DNA from: Marinobacter oulmenensis
GTDB taxonomy: Bacteria > Pseudomonadota > Gammaproteobacteria > Pseudomonadales > Oleiphilaceae
DNA: 64,000 nt
Direction: 5' to 3'
Assembly: GCF_014201735.1 (NCBI RefSeq)
Contig: NZ_JACHFE010000003.1
Span: 248,001-312,000, forward strand
The position numbers were made by a program, and so were the translations under genes. The notes beneath the pieces are model-generated. The model did not search any database. It saw only the letters and a program-made list of their open reading frames with translations, and had not been told where the DNA came from. Below, piece by piece: positions 26,864-35,588 of the stretch (its first letter is position 1; the number at the start of each line of letters is the position of its first letter).

Positions 26864-29800
26864 TCAGATCCATTTGCACCGGGCCAGAGTGTAGTAAAGC
26901 AGCGGTACTACAATCACCGTGAACAGGGTCGACATGGCCAGCCCGAACACCAGGGAAATAGCCAGACCATTGAAGATCGGATCACTGAGGATGAAGTAGG
27001 CCCCGACCATCGCGGAGATCGCCGTCAGGGCAATGGGCTTGATGCGCACGGCGCCAGCAAGCACGACCGCCCGTTCCAGTTCCATGCCCTCGTCGAGAAG
27101 CTGGCGGATAAACACCACCAGCAGAATCGAGTTCCTGACGATGATACCCGCCAGGGCGATCATACCGATCATGCTGGTGGCGGTGAATTCCCGACCCAGC
27201 AGGGCATGGCCCGGCATGATGCCGATCATGGTCAGCGGAATGGGGGCCATGATCACCAGTGGCAGCAGGTAGGACCGGAACTGGGCCACCAGCAGTACGA
27301 AGATCATGAAAATGCCGACACTGTATGCGGCGCCCATGTCCCGGAAGGTTTCATAGGTGATCTGCCACTCGCCGTCCCATTTCAGGGTGCCCTTCTCCGG
27401 CAGGGGCGGTTGCTGGATGAAGTACTGCTCCGGCGCTTCTTCCTGCTGTTCCAGGCGGTCCACCATCCGGAACATGCCATAGAGGGGCGAGTCGATGTCA
27501 CCGGCCATATCCGCCGTGACATAGGTGACCGGCAGCAGATCCTTGTGATAGATCGCCCCCATCCAGTCGGCTTCCCGGACCTCGGCAATGGTCGCCAGTG
27601 ATACCTGCCCGCCGCTGCGGCTGCGCACGTTCAGTGACAGCAGGGCCGAAGGCTGGGCCTTGGCGCCCTCCGACAGGATCACCCGGATCGGTACCGGGTA
27701 TTTGGCCTGGTCATCATGCAGATAACTGACACCCGTGCCTCCGAGTGCGGTCTGCAGGGCATTGACCACCTGCGCCTGGGACACACCCAGGCGGGCCGCC
27801 CGGGCCCTGTCCACCACCACTTCCCACTGGCGGGTGGGGGCTTCGAGTGTGGTATCAATATCCACCAGGCCATCCACATGGGTCATGCCATCCGCCACCA
27901 GATTGGCCAGTTGGGCCCGGCGGGGGGCGTCAGCGGCGTAGACCTCCGCCACCACCGGTGACATGACCGGTGGTCCCGGCGGTACCTCGACAATCTTCAC
28001 ACTGGCGTCGTAGCGCCGGGCAATCTCGGTCAAGGGCCTCCGAAGTCCCTGGGCGATGTCATGAGACTGCCGCTCACGCTGCTCCGCCGCCGCCAGGTTT
28101 ACCTGGATGTCGCCCTGGTAGGGCTCACTGCGCAGGTAATACTGGCGTACCAGCCCGTTGAAATTGATCGGGGAGGCGGTACCCGCGTAGGACTGCCAGT
28201 CGGAGACTTCCTCCACGGTTTCCAGGTAGTGCCCCATTTCCGTCAGCACCCGCTGGGTCTGTTCCACCGGGGTCCGCTCCGGCATATCCAGCACCACCTG
28301 CAACTCCGACTTGTTGTCGAACGGCAGCATTTTCAGGATCACCGCCAGGAACACCGGCAGCGAGGCCGCCGCCACCGTCAGCACCAGAACGCCCAGCCCC
28401 AGCAGGCGCCGCCGCCAGGGGTGCTCTCCCAGGAAAGGCGTGAGTACCCCGTCAAAAATCTTCAGGGCCATGGGACTGACCCCATCGGCGGAACTGGTGG
28501 CTTCGCCCTCCTCGTCCAGGGCCTGACCCTTTTTCCGGCGCAGCAGGCGGAACGCCAGCCAGGGCGCCACTACGAAGGCGACAATCTGGGAGACCACCAT
28601 GCCCGCGGACGCATTGATGGGGATCGGACTCATGTAGGGCCCCATCAGGCCAGTGACAAAAGCCATGGGCAGCAACGCTGCCATGATCGTCAGGCTGGCC
28701 ATGATGGTGGGAGTGCCCACCTCGTCCACCGCCACGGGAATGATCTCGCGAATTGAACGGCGACTGTTCTGGATACGCCGGTTGATGTTTTCGGTGATGA
28801 CGATGGCATCATCCACCAGGATGCCGATGGAGAAGATCAGAGCGAACAGGGACACCCGGTTCAGGGTGAAGCCCCAGGCCCAGGAGAACACCAGGGTCAG
28901 CAGCAGGGTGATCAGCACCGATACCCCCACGATCAGCGCCTGTCGCCAGCCCATGGCCGCCAGTACCAGCAGCATGACCGCCAGGGTGGCGGACGCCAGA
29001 TCCGAGATCAGTTTCTGGGCCTTGTCGGAGGCAGTCACCCCGTAGTCCCGGGTAATCATGACCTCAATATCGGTGGGCAGCGCGCGATTACGCAGGCGCT
29101 CGATCCGGTCCTCGATCGCCGTGGTGATATCGATGGCATTTTCGCCCGGCTTCTTGGCGATTGCGAGGGTCACTGCCGGATAGACCTCACCGGGCTGACC
29201 CGGCTTCGCCTCCGGATGAGCCGGGCCGAAACCGGTCATCACACTCTGGTCCGGCACCGTACCGCCCCGGCTGACCCTTGCCACATCCTCCAGATGCACT
29301 GCGGCGCCGTCATGCATGCCCACAACCAGACCACGAACGTCTTCCACGGTTTCCAGCAGGGTCCCGGTCTGTACCGGAATCGACAGGTTGTTGCGGGTCA
29401 CCCGGGACTCCTGGCTGGCCGCATTGGCCGATGCCAGTGCCTGGATGATGTCGTCTGTGGTCAGCCCGAAGCCCGCCAGCAGGCCTGGATCAAAGCGGAT
29501 ATCCACCCGGTCGGGTATGCCACCGACGGTATAGATGTCGCGGGTTCCCGGCACCCGCTTGAGCGCCACTTCCAGCATGTGCGCCAGCCGGGTGAGTTCC
29601 TCCCCGCTGTGGGTGCCGGTGGGGTCATAGAGTGTCAGGGTCATCACCGGCACATCGTCGATGCCCCGGGGTTTGATCAGCGGCTGGGACGCGCCCAGAT
29701 CCTGGGGCAGCCAGTCCTGGTTGGAGTAAACCTGGTTATACAGGCGCACCAGCGCTTCCTGACGGGCAATGCCCACCTCGAATTCGACGGTGACCACAGC

Positions 29801-30094
29801 CTCGCCCTGCCGGGACACCGAGTAGACATGCTCAATGCCCTTGATTTCGCTCATGACCTGTTCAGCGGGCGTGGCAATGGCACTTTCCACTTCCCGGGCG
29901 CTGGCACCGGGCATGGCCACCATGATGTCCGCCATGGTGACATCAATCTGGGGCTCCTCCTCTTTCGGGGTGATCACCACCGAGAGAATGCCCAGTGCGA
30001 TAGCCAGTATCGCCAGCAGGGGGGTTAGATGGTTGTTCTGGAAAACCCGGGCAATAGCGCCGGACGGTCCGACCGGGGGCAGCTCCTGACTCAT
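26864..30094 (-). CDS. RND efflux pump inner-membrane subunit (second system)
   Basis: This 1076-residue RND protein has the standard duplicated plan. The N-terminus (ITPKEEEPQIDVTMADIMV) and the SVSRQGEAVVTVEFEVG region belong to the group of RND pumps related to MexK/OqxB-like and uncharacterised efflux proteins. The proton-relay helices contain FSIGILVDDAIVITENINRR and the second half has GMIALAGIIVRNSILL. It is slightly longer than AcrB because of a basic and acidic insert at the central linker (LLRRKKGQALDEEGEA). It pairs with the adaptor 6 bases upstream. No outer-membrane channel is encoded nearby. Substrate unknown. Confidence 0.92.
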   Translation of the reverse strand: MSQELPPVGPSGAIARVFQNNHLTPLLAILAIALGILSVVITPKEEEPQIDVTMADIMVAMPGASAREVESAIATPAEQVMSEIKGIEHVYSVSRQGEAVVTVEFEVGIARQEALVRLYNQVYSNQDWLPQDLGASQPLIKPRGIDDVPVMTLTLYDPTGTHSGEELTRLAHMLEVALKRVPGTRDIYTVGGIPDRVDIRFDPGLLAGFGLTTDDIIQALASANAASQESRVTRNNLSIPVQTGTLLETVEDVRGLVVGMHDGAAVHLEDVARVSRGGTVPDQSVMTGFGPAHPEAKPGQPGEVYPAVTLAIAKKPGENAIDITTAIEDRIERLRNRALPTDIEVMITRDYGVTASDKAQKLISDLASATLAVMLLVLAAMGWRQALIVGVSVLITLLLTLVFSWAWGFTLNRVSLFALIFSIGILVDDAIVITENINRRIQNSRRSIREIIPVAVDEVGTPTIMASLTIMAALLPMAFVTGLMGPYMSPIPINASAGMVVSQIVAFVVAPWLAFRLLRRKKGQALDEEGEATSSADGVSPMALKIFDGVLTPFLGEHPWRRRLLGLGVLVLTVAAASLPVFLAVILKMLPFDNKSELQVVLDMPERTPVEQTQRVLTEMGHYLETVEEVSDWQSYAGTASPINFNGLVRQYYLRSEPYQGDIQVNLAAAEQRERQSHDIAQGLRRPLTEIARRYDASVKIVEVPPGPPVMSPVVAEVYAADAPRRAQLANLVADGMTHVDGLVDIDTTLEAPTRQWEVVVDRARAARLGVSQAQVVNALQTALGGTGVSYLHDDQAKYPVPIRVILSEGAKAQPSALLSLNVRSRSGGQVSLATIAEVREADWMGAIYHKDLLPVTYVTADMAGDIDSPLYGMFRMVDRLEQQEEAPEQYFIQQPPLPEKGTLKWDGEWQITYETFRDMGAAYSVGIFMIFVLLVAQFRSYLLPLVIMAPIPLTMIGIMPGHALLGREFTATSMIGMIALAGIIVRNSILLVVFIRQLLDEGMELERAVVLAGAVRIKPIALTAISAMVGAYFILSDPIFNGLAISLVFGLAMSTLFTVIVVPLLYYTLARCKWI

Positions 30095-30100
30095 ACCGGC

Positions 30101-31153
30101 TTACTCCTCACCGCTCTGATCGCCCGGGAGCGCCAGCTGTTCACTGCCAACCAGCGTGGCCGGGTTACTGACAACCTGCTCACCCTCACCCAGCCCGGAC
30201 AGCACCTCCAGCCGATCACCATGGCTGACACCGGTGCGGATCTGGCGCAATCTGGGTTGGTCCTGGTCGTTCATCACAAACACCGCCCGCAGTTCGCTGC
30301 GCCGGACCAGGGCCGAGGCGGGAATCCAGAGCGAGTCACGGCTGGCCACGGGCACTTCCACTTTCACCAGCATGCCCGGGAACAGGGTGCCGTTGGGCTC
30401 ATTCAGTTGCAGGCGCAGCCGAAAGGTGTGGGTATCCAGGCTGGCATAGGGGTAGAAGGTCATATCCCCGGTCTGCAGAACCCGGCCGTCTGACAGGGTA
30501 ACGGTGGCCTGGCGCTGCTTGCGGGCCATGTCCGCGTATTGCTGGGGCAGGTCCACCACCACCCGCAGCTGTTCCAGGGACAGGCCGCTGATCAGTGGCT
30601 GCCCCGGGTTCACCGCTTCGCCGATTTCGACATGGCGCTCGGTGACAATGCCGCCGTATGGTGCGGTGATGCGGGTGTAATCGAGCTGCTCCCGGGCTTC
30701 ATCAACCGCCGCCCGGGCGCGCTCCACCCGAGCCTGGGCGGCATTGAGGCTGTTCAGGGCACGGTCGAATTCCTGACGGGAAACCAGTCGGCGCTCATAA
30801 ATGGCCTCGACCCGATCAAACTGCTGCTGGGCGTCCTGCAAGCCGGATACGGCCTCTTCCACACTGGCCCGGGCCTGGCTCAGCCGGGCCCGCTGTTCCG
30901 TGTCATCCAGCCGCACGATCAGATCGCCGGCGGCGACGGAATCGTCCACATCCACGGGCAGCGCCACCACCGTGCCACTGGTCTGGGCTGAAATGGTGCT
31001 TTGCTGAACCGCCTCGATCACACCATCGAGGTGAACCGTTTCCTGGACCGGTTCCGCCACCACGGGCGCAAGCTGCACAGATTGAGCCAGAGAGGGGGCC
31101 GGCAGGACAGCCACCAGAACCAGCGCCAGGACAGAGAGAGCCGTTTTGTTCAT
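30101..31153 (-). CDS. RND efflux periplasmic adaptor (second system)
   Basis: This 350-residue secreted adaptor has a signal peptide (MNKTALSVLALVLVAVLPAPSLA, cleavage near AQS), so it is not lipid-anchored. Domains follow in order: lipoyl half (TISAQTSGTVVALPVDVDDSV), alpha-hairpin (about 80-150, ARLSQARASVEEAVSGLQDA), second lipoyl half (ITAPYGGIVTERHVEIGE) and beta-barrel. It begins the operon with the second RND pump, whose start lies 6 bases after its stop. It should bridge that pump to a channel in the outer membrane. The start ATG at 31153 gives a clean signal peptide. Confidence 0.9.
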   Translation of the reverse strand: MNKTALSVLALVLVAVLPAPSLAQSVQLAPVVAEPVQETVHLDGVIEAVQQSTISAQTSGTVVALPVDVDDSVAAGDLIVRLDDTEQRARLSQARASVEEAVSGLQDAQQQFDRVEAIYERRLVSRQEFDRALNSLNAAQARVERARAAVDEAREQLDYTRITAPYGGIVTERHVEIGEAVNPGQPLISGLSLEQLRVVVDLPQQYADMARKQRQATVTLSDGRVLQTGDMTFYPYASLDTHTFRLRLQLNEPNGTLFPGMLVKVEVPVASRDSLWIPASALVRRSELRAVFVMNDQDQPRLRQIRTGVSHGDRLEVLSGLGEGEQVVSNPATLVGSEQLALPGDQSGEE

Positions 31154-31253
31154 TATGCTTATTCCTGAAACGAATTTCCTAATGACAAAATTCTAGCACG
31201 GGATCGCCCACGTTTCAGTCTAATCCAGAGCAGATCAGGCGACCTTCCTGAAA

Positions 31254-31290
31254 CAAAAAAACCCCGGTTGAAGACGCGCTCCACCGGGGT
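31254..31290 (-). terminator. Rho-independent terminator after the copper receptor gene
   Basis: ACCCCGGT and ACCGGGGT (31261-31268 and 31283-31290) form an 8-bp stem with a 14-base loop, followed on the minus strand by seven T. It lies about 50 bases beyond the stop of the TonB receptor gene and ends that transcript before the RND adaptor gene. Confidence 0.85.
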
Positions 31291-31340
31291 CTGAATGTTG
31301 CCCGCCGGCTATGAGGAGCGGGCAACTTTCCTAACTGCTA

Positions 31341-33332
31341 TCACCACCGGGCCGTCAGCGCTGCGCGCAGGGTGCGGCCCGGTTCATTGACCCGGTATCC
31401 CTCACCGGTCACCGAGTCCTCACGGCTGACGTGGGGCGCCCAGGCTTTGTCAAAGACATTGTCGACCGCCCAGCTCAGGGTCAGGAACCCGGTGAGCGGA
31501 TGATGGCCACTGAGGTTGAGCACGCCGTATCCCGGGGACTCGCCTGGGTCCAGCCCGGACTCCTCGTTGATCCGGTCCTGGCGGCGGGCGAGCTGCCACT
31601 CAGCTTCGACACGGTGTCCCTGGTGAGACCAGCCAAGGGTCTGGGTGTAAAGCAGGGGCGGAATCTGAGGCAGCGGATCATTGTCGTCGGTGTTGCGCCC
31701 GCGCACACTGGCCAGCTTTCCAGTGGTGCTCCAGGTGCCATCGGTCCAGCCGAGCTCCCCTTCAACGCCCACCAGTCGGGCACTGATGTTGCGGTACCGG
31801 GTATCGCCGGGCTGGGGCTGGTAGCGCAGGACATAGTCATCCACCCGGTCCATCCACAGGGCCGGTCGCCAGTGCCAGCCGGCCCGCTGCCCGGTAATGG
31901 CAAGCTCCAGTTTGTGGTGTTTTTCGGTATCCAGCTCCGGGTTGCCCACCCAGGTGCCCATCATGGTATCCCGGGCCACGTACCGTTCATTCACACCGGG
32001 GCTGCGAACACTGTGACTGGCGGTGGCTTCGAAGGTCTGGAAATCGGAGAAGCGCCATTCGGTGGTCAGAAAACCACTGACGTTGTCATCCTGCGCCTTG
32101 AGATCCCCGGTCCCGTAGGCGCTCTGGTAGGTGCCGGCCGGCGTTTTTATGCCACCCATGTAGCTCTGGTCCGCGCCCGTCGGATTCATTTCCACCCGGT
32201 CATAACGCACACCGGCGCCGACACGGGTGTTCACCCGGAGTTGATGGAAACCCTCCACGAAAACACCCACGCGGTCGCGCTCAACGTCCGGCCACATGTA
32301 AGAAGCCACCGCCCCCGGGGGCGTGGTGACGTTGTACAGGGTGGCATCCCAGTCGTTGCTTTCAACATCCACACCAACCGACAGCTCCTTGGTGTAGTCA
32401 AAGGTCTGATCCAGTACCAGCCGGGCGCCACGGGTCCGGGTCTCGGACCGGGTTTCCATCTGCATCATGCCCGGTTCACGCAGGCTGAAGTTGTCCATCA
32501 GGTGGTCCACATCGGCCTGCCAGGCCATCAGGTTCCACTCCCCGTTGGCCACCGGCGCGCCCAGCTCCAGCCGGGCCATATCGGTGTCCGTGCTGGGCGC
32601 ATCCATCATGGCGGCGTACTTCACGTCCCGTTCTTCCTGCCGGCTGACCATGCCCTTGATGTAGAAGCCGTTATCGGCTCGCCAGGCGCCGTCAATCCGG
32701 CCTTCGGTGTTCTCGAAGGCGCTGCGTACCTCGTTGCCGTCGCCATCCTCGTAGTCATCCGCTTCCTCGTAGCCACCGGACAGGCGCAGCCAGGCGTCGT
32801 CATCGCCCACCGCCGCACTGGCCGCCGCCAGCGAGCCACTGCCGTTATCGGAGCCGCCAATCGTGACATGCCCGGTCGTCACGGAATCCTCAAATGCCGG
32901 GGCGGCGGTGGTGGCAATGACCTGGCCACCGGCAATCGGCCCCCAGCGCAGTGTCTGGTTGCCGGTTTTCACGGCCAGCACCTGGGGCAGGGCCGTGCTC
33001 AGCCGGCTGGTCGGCGGGTCCATGCGGTTGGGGCAGGCCCCTTCCACCCGCATGCCATCGAGCAGCACATCCACCCGTTCCTGGCTCTGGCCCCGGACCA
33101 CGGGGTCCAGCCCCCGGCCACCCAGCCGGGAAAGGGAGACTGCGGGGTCAGCATCAAGCCGGGCCACAGGCTCTGTGCCAATGGCGGTTTCCGTCAGCCG
33201 CTCCACCTCTGCCGACTGGCCCTCGGTGACGCGGATAAGCACCTGGTCATCAGTCTGGGTCTGGGCCATGGCCGACGCGGTCACGCCGGTCAGGGCCAGG
33301 CTGATACAGCGGGCCAGGGGGTGTCTGATCAT
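31341..33332 (-). CDS. oprC: TonB-dependent outer-membrane copper receptor, OprC/NosA-like
   Basis: This 663-residue outer-membrane protein has a signal peptide (CISLALTGVTASAMAQ), a plug domain with VLLDGMRVEGACPNRMDPP, and a C-terminal beta-barrel ending in the aromatic residue motif LRAALTARW. The CPNRMDPPTS segment, with a cysteine and methionine, is the hallmark of OprC and NosA copper receptors, where it helps bind copper. Length fits the family. The frame is open to 33662, but the ATG at 33332 has AAGGAAG at the right distance and starts the signal peptide. It is divergent from the regB gene. It probably imports copper for cupro-enzymes such as N2O reductase or oxidases. Confidence 0.88.
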   Translation of the reverse strand: MIRHPLARCISLALTGVTASAMAQTQTDDQVLIRVTEGQSAEVERLTETAIGTEPVARLDADPAVSLSRLGGRGLDPVVRGQSQERVDVLLDGMRVEGACPNRMDPPTSRLSTALPQVLAVKTGNQTLRWGPIAGGQVIATTAAPAFEDSVTTGHVTIGGSDNGSGSLAAASAAVGDDDAWLRLSGGYEEADDYEDGDGNEVRSAFENTEGRIDGAWRADNGFYIKGMVSRQEERDVKYAAMMDAPSTDTDMARLELGAPVANGEWNLMAWQADVDHLMDNFSLREPGMMQMETRSETRTRGARLVLDQTFDYTKELSVGVDVESNDWDATLYNVTTPPGAVASYMWPDVERDRVGVFVEGFHQLRVNTRVGAGVRYDRVEMNPTGADQSYMGGIKTPAGTYQSAYGTGDLKAQDDNVSGFLTTEWRFSDFQTFEATASHSVRSPGVNERYVARDTMMGTWVGNPELDTEKHHKLELAITGQRAGWHWRPALWMDRVDDYVLRYQPQPGDTRYRNISARLVGVEGELGWTDGTWSTTGKLASVRGRNTDDNDPLPQIPPLLYTQTLGWSHQGHRVEAEWQLARRQDRINEESGLDPGESPGYGVLNLSGHHPLTGFLTLSWAVDNVFDKAWAPHVSREDSVTGEGYRVNEPGRTLRAALTARW

Positions 33333-33530
33333 GGAGTGGCTTCCTTGTATTCCTGTTTTCATCAGGGGAATACTGTCAGGCTGCCGGGGTTGCGCCCGCG
33401 CATCGACATTCCCGGAATCAATGGGCGGCATTCTAGGGCGCCCCGTGCGCCATGGCTTGAGACACAATGCCGCACCTACAAAGGAGTATTCGGGCATCCC
33501 GTCCGGGGACATCCTGCTAGAATCGACGCC

Positions 33531-34793
33531 ATGGAATGGCTCACGCACTCTCAGACAGGTTTTCAACAGGCCGCCCGTTATCTTCTGGGGATGCGGCTGG
33601 CGCTTATTGCCACCCAGGTGGTGGCAATCGCGGTGGCCGAAACCGTGGTGTCGCTCACCCATCAGGCAGAGGCGCTCGCGCTCTGCCTGCTGTATGGCGT
33701 GCTGGCCACACTGAGCTGGCTCTGGTTCAGTCGCCGGCCGCCGGCATCGCCGGTTACCGTCAGCCTGACGCTGGCCACCGATCTGGTGTTGATCACATTC
33801 TGGCTCTATCTCACGGGAGGCTACACCAATCCGCTGGTATCACTGTTGCTGCTGCCGACGGCCGTCGCCATCATCCTTGTGCCACTGCAACAGAGTATTG
33901 TGCTCACCCTGGCCAGCGTTGGCGCCTATACCCTCCTGATTCTCTGGCATACCCCCGTCAGCCATCAGCAGCACGGCGCAGACCTGGCCCAGTTACACCT
34001 GATTGGCATGTGGGTCACCTTCGCCCTGATGGCCGGCATACTGCTGCTGGTCGTAGGCACCCTGGCTCGCCGGCTGCGCGCCCAGCAAAGCCAGCTGGCC
34101 CGGTTTCGGGAAAACCGTCTGCGCGACGAGCAGATCATTTCACTGGGTCTGTCGGCGGCCTCGGTGGCTCACCGGCTCGGTACGCCCCTGAACACCATGA
34201 CTCTGCTGCTGGAAGAAATCCGCAGCCACACCGGTTCCCGACAGACCCCCGAACTTGAGGACGACCTCAACCTGATGGAGCAGCAGGTGCTGTTGTGCAG
34301 CCAGCACCTGCAACAGCTGACCCGGGCCGCTGTGGAGGCAAAAGCCGCCAGACTGGAACAGCTCCCGTTAGCTGAGTGGCTGACCCGGCTTCGGGAATCC
34401 GCCACCCTGCTATGGCCGGGCAGCGCACTGCACTGGGAGGGGAAACCGCCGGATGTCACCCTGGCGGTGGATGCCACCCTCGACCAGGCCGTGCTCAACC
34501 TGATTGCCAACGCTCTGACGGCCAGCCCCCAGTGGGTTTCTGTCCGCAGTGCCCTGACCGAAGGCGGTCGTATCGAACTGATTGTGGAGGACCACGGCGA
34601 TGGCTTTGAAATGGCTGTACAGGGTGCCCCCGGGGAAGACGTGGTGGACTCCCGCAACGGTCTGGGGGTTGGCCTGTTCCTGTCCAATGCCACCATCCAG
34701 AGACTGGGCGGGCATTTGCGGGCAAGAGCCGATGACTCGGGCACAACCATGGTGATCGACCTGCCGGTCGCCACCCCCAACGAGGAGATATGA
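33531..34793 (+). CDS. regB: Redox-sensing histidine kinase, RegB/PrrB/ActS family
   Basis: This 420-residue kinase has six N-terminal membrane segments (about 20-180). They contain the conserved GGYTNPLVS loop at 96-104, which in RegB binds ubiquinone. The H-box is LGLSAASVAHRLGTPLN, with His214 as the phosphorylation site. Cys256 in QQVLLCSQHLQQL matches the redox-active cysteine of RegB. The ATPase domain has NLIANAL, DHGDGF and GLGVGLFLS boxes. RegB/RegA control energy and redox genes in response to respiratory state. The true start is the ATG at 33531. It is followed one base after its stop by the regA gene, so they form an operon. Confidence 0.9.
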   Translation: MEWLTHSQTGFQQAARYLLGMRLALIATQVVAIAVAETVVSLTHQAEALALCLLYGVLATLSWLWFSRRPPASPVTVSLTLATDLVLITFWLYLTGGYTNPLVSLLLLPTAVAIILVPLQQSIVLTLASVGAYTLLILWHTPVSHQQHGADLAQLHLIGMWVTFALMAGILLLVVGTLARRLRAQQSQLARFRENRLRDEQIISLGLSAASVAHRLGTPLNTMTLLLEEIRSHTGSRQTPELEDDLNLMEQQVLLCSQHLQQLTRAAVEAKAARLEQLPLAEWLTRLRESATLLWPGSALHWEGKPPDVTLAVDATLDQAVLNLIANALTASPQWVSVRSALTEGGRIELIVEDHGDGFEMAVQGAPGEDVVDSRNGLGVGLFLSNATIQRLGGHLRARADDSGTTMVIDLPVATPNEEI

Positions 34794-34794
34794 C

Positions 34795-35334
34795 ATGTCA
34801 GAACCGGAACAGGATTTCTGGCTGCTGGTAGATGACGACGAGGCCTTCCTGCAGGTCCTCTCCCGATCCCTCGCGCGCCAGGGCATCGACACCCTCACTG
34901 CCAGCCATCCGGACACAGCCCTCGAAATGCTGGAGCAGCATCCAGTCACACACTGTGTACTGGACCTCAACCTTGCCGGGGAAAGCGGCCTGCAGCTGCT
35001 GCCGGAATTACTGGAGCGGCAACCGGATCTGGAGGTGCTGGTCCTGACCGGCTACGGCAGCATCGCCACCGCCGTCGAGGCCATGCGTCGAGGCGCTGCC
35101 AATTACCTGTGCAAACCGGTTACCGTGGGGCAACTGATCAATGGCTTCCAGCCCCTTGAGACCGGGCCCGACCTGCGGACCGAACCTCCGTCAGTGGAGG
35201 AAATGGAATGGGAGCACATTCAACGGGTTCTAAACGAACACGAAGGCAACATTTCCGCCACGGCGCGGGCCCTGAATATGCACCGTCGTACCCTTCAGCG
35301 AAAGTTACAGAAGCATTCGCGCTGGCGCCAGTAG
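34795..35334 (+). CDS. regA: Response regulator RegA/PrrA/ActR
   Basis: This 179-residue regulator has a receiver domain (acid pocket DDDEAF, phosphoacceptor Asp57 in CVLDLNLAGESG, Lys107 in YLCKPVT) and a short linker. A Fis-type helix-turn-helix domain ends the protein (NISATARALNMHRRTLQRKL), which is nearly the RegA family signature. It is phosphorylated by the RegB-type kinase encoded directly upstream and controls redox-related genes. The receiver is followed by an acidic and proline-containing linker typical of RegA. The length is normal. Confidence 0.92.
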   Translation: MSEPEQDFWLLVDDDEAFLQVLSRSLARQGIDTLTASHPDTALEMLEQHPVTHCVLDLNLAGESGLQLLPELLERQPDLEVLVLTGYGSIATAVEAMRRGAANYLCKPVTVGQLINGFQPLETGPDLRTEPPSVEEMEWEHIQRVLNEHEGNISATARALNMHRRTLQRKLQKHSRWRQ

Positions 35335-35374
35335 GCGCCCCTCACCTTCCGGCAGAACGGAATCTCATCCAAAA

Positions 35375-35388
35375 TTGATATTAATCAA
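35375..35388. promoter_or_regulatory. Perfect FNR/Anr-type box
   Basis: TTGATATTAATCAA is a perfect 14-bp palindrome matching the FNR/Anr consensus TTGAT-N4-ATCAA. It lies 40 bases after the regA stop and 200 bases before the PAS-GGDEF-EAL gene. A TACGAT box at 35416-35421 could be the -10 of a promoter with this site near -41 to -47. The transcript it would control is discussed in the findings. Confidence 0.65.
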
Positions 35389-35451
35389 AGAGCACGCATG
35401 AGAATCTTATGCGTTTACGATAGGGATGGGGTAGCATCCTGCCCTGTCAAT

Positions 35452-35472
35452 TTTTGCAACCCGATTGCAAAA
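35452..35472. repeat. Short perfect inverted repeat upstream of the PAS-GGDEF-EAL gene
   Basis: TTTTGCAA and TTGCAAAA (35452-35459 and 35465-35472) form a perfect 8-bp inverted repeat with a 5-base loop. It lies between the FNR/Anr box and the extended -10 promoter. It may be an operator or an RNA hairpin. Confidence 0.4.
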
Positions 35473-35495
35473 TCAGACCCATCACTCAGGCGCCT

Positions 35496-35524
35496 CTAAC
35501 AGACGCTGAATTCACTGCTATAAT
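35496..35524 (+). promoter_or_regulatory. Extended -10 sigma-70 promoter
   Basis: TGCTATAAT at 35516-35524 is a perfect extended -10 element (TGN-TATAAT). A weak -35 (CTAACA, 35496-35501) lies 17 bases upstream. Transcription should begin near 35531 and produce the PAS-GGDEF-EAL message. Confidence 0.6.
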
Positions 35525-35588
35525 CCGGCAAATTCTCACAGGGATGGGAGGGTAACACCGATAAACCACTCACCGGTTCCCACGATCT

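Noticed and set aside
31431..33530. A very long open frame runs on the plus strand antisense to the whole copper receptor gene and into regB (to 34793).
   Set aside because: It is a codon-bias shadow in GC-rich DNA. The antisense part has no family signature; only the part from the ATG at 33531 is real (regB).
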